A DNA stretch of 64,000 nt from Carposina sasakii. Lineage: Eukaryota > Arthropoda > Insecta > Lepidoptera > Carposinidae. Positions 59,904 to 64,000 of the stretch are shown in pieces (within the stretch, counting starts at the first letter, position 1; every line of letters starts with the position of its first letter). The stretch is from contig CP053152.1 of NCBI GenBank assembly GCA_014607495.2, forward strand, positions 12,879,899-12,943,898. Direction: 5' to 3'. The notes below the pieces were generated by a model. It saw nothing but the letters and a program-made list of their open reading frames with translations, did no database searches and was not told the origin of the DNA. The position numbers and the translations under genes are program-made.

Positions 59904-60183
59904 ATAGACTATTCTTCTTCTTCTTCAGCCTATTGCAATCCACTGCTGGACGTGGGCCTCCCCCAGGGCATGCCACAAGGCTACTGCCACAGGGGGGTTT
60001 TGCCCATAGTCACCACGCTGGGCAGGCGGGTTGGTGACCGCAGTGTGATTTTCAGACTATGTTGTCAGTACGGGAGGCGCTGCTGCCCACCTCCCGGAAA
60101 CCCTCGCCTCGTACGATACCCACGGGCAGGCAGGGGTGGTACCTACAAACTCTACTCTGCCGGCACCACGCGGCATAGACTAT
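59904..60183 (-). mobile_element. GC-rich retroposon with GAA tail and 9-bp duplication
   Basis: ATAGACTAT at 59904-59912 repeats at 60175-60183. The enclosed 262 bases are read on the minus strand because that strand ends in GGCTGAAGAAGAAGAAGA, a simple 3' tail after CCAGCAGTGGATTGCAATA. That phrase is typical of lepidopteran SINE/LINE 3' ends as I remember them. Older copies lie at 17210 and 39735. A plus-strand open frame (59898-60185) is a by-product. Confidence 0.75.
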
Positions 60184-60433
60184 AGACGCACATTATTTAC
60201 TATGTTAATGAACACCAAGGTGTATTTATCTTTTATTAGACGACATAAACAATCTGCATTTTCTAGGTGCTGAACAAGCGATAATTCATATCCAATTTGT
60301 AACTTCCACGTACATATTACAAATAACATATACCTATAATATACCTAGTTAGATAAATGAGTACTTTCTACGCATGCGCGTGGGCGAAGCAATTAAAGGT
60401 AGGTTCACATTATTGCTACCTATAGAATATTAA
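60184..60433. other. AT-rich noncoding DNA
   Basis: Nothing recognised. Confidence 0.4.
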
Positions 60434-60542
60434 AGGCTCGAGCACACCGGATGCGTATGCGTAGACGTAAGCATAGACGTCAAGCGGTGACAGTTCTATA
60501 CATTAAACTCAGAGGTACGTGTACGTCTATGCGCTCGAGCCT
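60434..60542. mobile_element. Small MITE-like element with AGGCTCGAGC ends
   Basis: AGGCTCGAGC at the left end is exactly inverted at the right end (GCTCGAGCCT). Internally a word close to GCGTAGACGTAAGC recurs (ATGCGTAGACGT, GCATAGACGT, TACGTCTATGCG inverted). It is 109 bp with no coding capacity. The target duplication is ambiguous. Confidence 0.6.
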
Positions 60543-63299
60543 AAATCTAAACAATTTTATATAGAACAGAAACATAAAAAATAAGAAATTCAAAAGAACG
60601 AAATGGTAAAACGTATAATATTGCACTCAGGCGATATTCTTAACTAGGTGCATCGTATATTAGTACCTATAGACTTTTAAGGGTACAATAATTTTTAGGT
60701 TTCCGTTTTTACATTGATATTTTCACATAACAATTTAAGGACCTAGGATATGGTAGATAAAGACTGACGGTTTTAGGTTAAAAAAAACTTATAATCGTTG
60801 CTAATTTCATTAAGGAACGGTTAAATTATATAAGAAATAAAAAAAACTACTCGTGGACCTATTTCCAAATAAGTTAGATGGAAGCCAATTATTTGCACCT
60901 CAACCCTGCTGATGGCAGGTAAACGAGCTAAGTAGAGAAACTTCAAAGCTTACGTATTTATGAAATCGCAAAGCGTGAGAAAACCGCAAAACGTAGAGAT
61001 CACCTAGAGAAAACTAGAAATTGGGAAAGATATCATCGTACACATTGTGGTTATTTATAAAATTGCCTGCACATGCACAACCAAGCTCACATAAGCCTTC
61101 GACAAAGTATCATTATCGATCGGGTCGATAATGGTTCGTCATCGAAACGTTAGCTTCAATAGGAATAGTTTTTCATTGTTTTTCATTTCCTGATCACCAA
61201 GGTAGCGTACATAATGTTGTTTTATGCGTGCATGTGCACGGTGATCAATTTAACATTGCAAAATCTTCTATGACTAAGTTATAGTTGAAGCAATATGTCT
61301 TTTTCAATTTCATATAATTGCAAGACTGGCCAATATACTAGAGGCAGGTCCTCGGGCATAGTAATTGATACTCCTATTAATATACACACCTATAGAGAAG
61401 AGAGTGGTATACTTTGTAATAAGAAGTGACTTCGGGCGAAATGGTATCTTTAATTATTAGACGTGTGAAATATCAGCTGTTGTTAAGAGTATGATTTTAT
61501 TTTGAGTAGCTGTTGCCTCTTCCATACTGCCTAAAACAAAAAGCTATTAATAAGCTTTTTCTGTACTAAAACGGCAGAATCCAAGTTTTCGTTTCATAAA
61601 TAACCATCCTTTTGCATAATATCAGCATGAATTTATTTTAATTATCAACTAAAATGAACGGCATTATTAAATCCAGAAGCACTTTAGAAGTTTCTCTCTC
61701 GCATTATCTAAAACCGATTTATCACCTGACATTTATCGCCAATCCGTTTTTACTTTTACGACACACTTTATTTCTTTACAGTCTTCATTATTAATATTTT
61801 ATCAATTATATTTTTTGTATAGAGACAGTATCAAATTGTTTTCATAGCGATTTAAAGGAAATTTATATGATAAATACATCTAAATTTTGATCGTAGTTTA
61901 TAAAAACCCGGCGTCGCCCACGGAATAAAGTGGATGACGTCATTTAACAAACGTACAAAATTAAATAATATCTGCGAAATCATGTCGCTGATCTAATTTA
62001 TGCAATATCAAACTTTATTGCATTATGTTTTGAGCAAATAAATAAATAATTTATTTCATTCTTAAGGAAAGCTTCCTATGGGAGGAAAAAAATCTATGAC
62101 GAACCGCTAAACCTAAAGATTCGTTCTGTAAATTATGCTACTTATTATCTCTATGTTACGAGTATCATTATCCGTTATATCGGTTGTAGTTCATCTAATA
62201 AGTACGTTAGTGGTACACAACTCTATCACTAAATCCTCACAATACAATAATAGTTTATATCTGAAACCGATTCCAAGCGTGACCGGGTTTAAGGAAGTAT
62301 AAGTTGAATTGACGTCACAAATTCGTACAAAGTCACGTGCGCTGAACTAATAAAAAGCTTACGACTTCTACTTTCCCCTTTTAGCTTTTATGTGTAACTA
62401 AAATGTTGCCTTAGATCAGTTCCGAGACTAAGTATTACTATAAAATCGAGGCATGTTTAAAGGTAAATAGCACAGTTATAAACACATAGTTGGATAACTT
62501 GGATACTACTAGAGATAAATTTTAGACATTTTTTAATCGAATTACCATTTTTCCCCGTTCTTGATATATCGATTTTCTATCATATTGCCACACTTTCGAA
62601 CCATATCCAGCTAGCATCTATTCAGTTTTATTATTTGAACTACGACCAATGTCCCGGAGTTATAAGATCTAAATGAAAATTTAAGAAACTAAGCCTATAA
62701 TTTATGTTAAAGTAGCTTATAATGTAGGTATCGTACCTATATAGTTAGCTTACCAACCTGACTGATAGAAATGTACGGTCGACAGTTTTATAGCTATTAT
62801 ATAGTAGTTTGTAGCTATAATATAGAGTCTTGGATAAGAAAATGTTCGTGCTAAGTGCGTTTTAATATCTTCTCTACAGACGTCATTACATTACACAGTA
62901 GCAGTAGCGTAAATAAAAGTTAATGTGTACCCTAACAACAAATTAAACTTCTCTATTAATTTGCAATTGAATTAAAACATATAATTTACAGAAGTCTCTT
63001 CGCTAAAACCCTATTATTACCTAGCTAACGGTTGCCTACGACTTCGTTAGCGTATACTTGAAAATTCCCATTTAATTCAGTTCTCCGAATTTTGAAATAC
63101 TTTAATATTTCCGAACTCCCGAAGAGATCTACATACCAAATATCAGCTTCAAATACCTAAGGTAGTTTCGGTTCTGAACTATCAGTCGCTCATTACTGGA
63201 AGAGTTTTATATAATATTGATAGTTCCATCACTACGTGACCAAATTATATAACAACGTTGCCTAAACATCGGCGTTTAAACCGCCATTAATTAGTAGGA
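60543..63299. other. AT-rich noncoding DNA
   Basis: No gene recognised. 61095-61150 has tightly packed ATCGAT/TCGATAA words. Confidence 0.45.
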
Positions 63300-63480
63300 A
63301 AGCAGAGGTGGTGAAAGCATTGTCTAGGCCTGACCTGGGCCCAGGACAATGCCAGCTGTGGGAAGATGGAGGTGGCGTGGGTAGCATAATTACCACGCCC
63401 AAGCTCCCTTGAGCCCCCACTTGGCAACCATTAAAACCACCCCGGTACAAAGTTCGAGGAAGCCCGCAGATCTAGCTAAG
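63300..63480. other. GC-rich segment, probably a repeat
   Basis: About 180 bases far richer in G+C than the flanks, with CCTGGGCCCAGG and CCACGCC/GGCGTGG words. A 62-codon minus frame (63262-63450) across it has no domains. It could be a retroposon fragment; no second copy was found in the window. Confidence 0.35.
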
Positions 63481-63699
63481 CTGGTTATTGGTTGTTAAAG
63501 GAACCAAAGCCGCGTTAATTTGTCTCGAATCGAATTATTGAGTTATCTGTGAAAACTATTAAGTTGTTTTGACGGAGGATTGGGTGAATTTTTGGAAAAT
63601 TGATTTCTAGTTAATTAAGTAGACATGTTTCGACTACTTTTATATTCAGTTATCCACGAAAAATAAAAATTCCTTACTATCCGTCGATTTTTTTCTTAT
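63481..63699. other. AT-rich noncoding DNA
   Basis: Nothing recognised. Confidence 0.4.
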
Positions 63700-63880
63700 T
63701 TGGATTTCCGTAAGAGTCGACTAAGGAACTCTGGCATTGTCTCAGGGGATAAGTTAGCAACTTGTCACTGATCATTAACATCTGTCTCCTCTATGCTAAA
63801 CGTAGCCATGGGATTACCTAAGATTGCAATTCTGGCTACCCCATTTCGATACACAGTCGTGTAAGTTAGGTATGTATATG
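63700..63880 (+). repeat. Old retroposon copy related to 25076
   Basis: Reads CGTAAGAGTCGACTAAGGAA, CTCAGGGGATAAGTTAGCAA, CTTGTCACT and later CTGGCTACCCC...GTCGTGTAAGTTAGGTATGT. The order (core, CTACCCC, GTG, then a TATG-like tail) parallels the retroposon family at 38588 and 50371, so these may be related families. No duplication found. Confidence 0.5.
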
Positions 63881-64000
63881 TTACGGGCAACGTGATTAAC
63901 TGGCCGTTATTAATAATGTCCGACGGCCCGTGGTCCATGTAATAAGTCAGTGTTTGAGAAGCTTAGCTTGAATTTATCACTTGGACCGGGTAGTATGAAT
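63881..64000. other. Window end, noncoding
   Basis: Nothing recognised. Confidence 0.3.

Noticed and set aside
1..64000. CRISPR array, bacterial operons or phage-like systems
   Set aside because: No regularly spaced direct repeats with unique spacers and no prokaryotic gene density; the window is plainly eukaryotic.

Overview
The window is AT-rich eukaryotic DNA, almost certainly from an insect and most likely a moth or butterfly. The clue is its set of short dispersed repeats: Helitron-like ends with a 'CGACTTCGTCCGCGTGG'-type terminus, retroposons ending in (ATGT)n or (GAA)n, and many GTAGGTAGGT-type runs. That lineage call rests on recognising these phrases, not on a search. I found no host protein-coding exon, no rRNA and no convincing functional tRNA. 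Nearly all short open frames are chance or repeat-derived.

Layout. 1-12.2 kb is AT-rich noncoding DNA with a few GC-rich patches. 12.2-29.4 kb is noncoding with scattered non-autonomous elements: three TA-flanked MITEs at 12560, 15441 and 26324, Helitron-like ends, SINE pieces and short repeat arrays. 30.0-34.8 kb is a nested site. A fragment of a SWIM-finger transposase-like gene on the minus strand is split by a 4.38-kb Ty3/gypsy retrotransposon on the plus strand (30254-34631, 437-bp LTRs, TATG target duplication). 36-41 kb is a repeat cluster that includes a near-perfect 181-bp inverted pair. 42886-47612 is a complete Ty1/copia retrotransposon on the minus strand: 184-bp LTRs identical by eye, ACTAT target duplication, and one intact 1363-codon gag-pol frame. 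48.5-64 kb is AT-rich noncoding DNA with a LINE 3' fragment, a 255-bp head-to-head inverted pair of retroposons, tRNA-derived SINE pieces and a retroposon with a 9-bp target duplication.

How the parts relate. The copia copy looks young and potentially autonomous: it has every expected domain, a primer site matching the initiator-Met tRNA anticodon loop, and a polypurine tract. The gypsy copy is also young (two LTR differences seen) but could not have moved itself. It has nonsense codons, a homopolymer frameshift, a second protease-like segment from a diverged relative, and no RNase H or integrase core. It was probably copied in trans by a relative. Its 3' untranslated part holds a tandem hairpin array in which one repeat keeps its stem through paired compensatory changes; this is the most interesting unexplained structure in the window.
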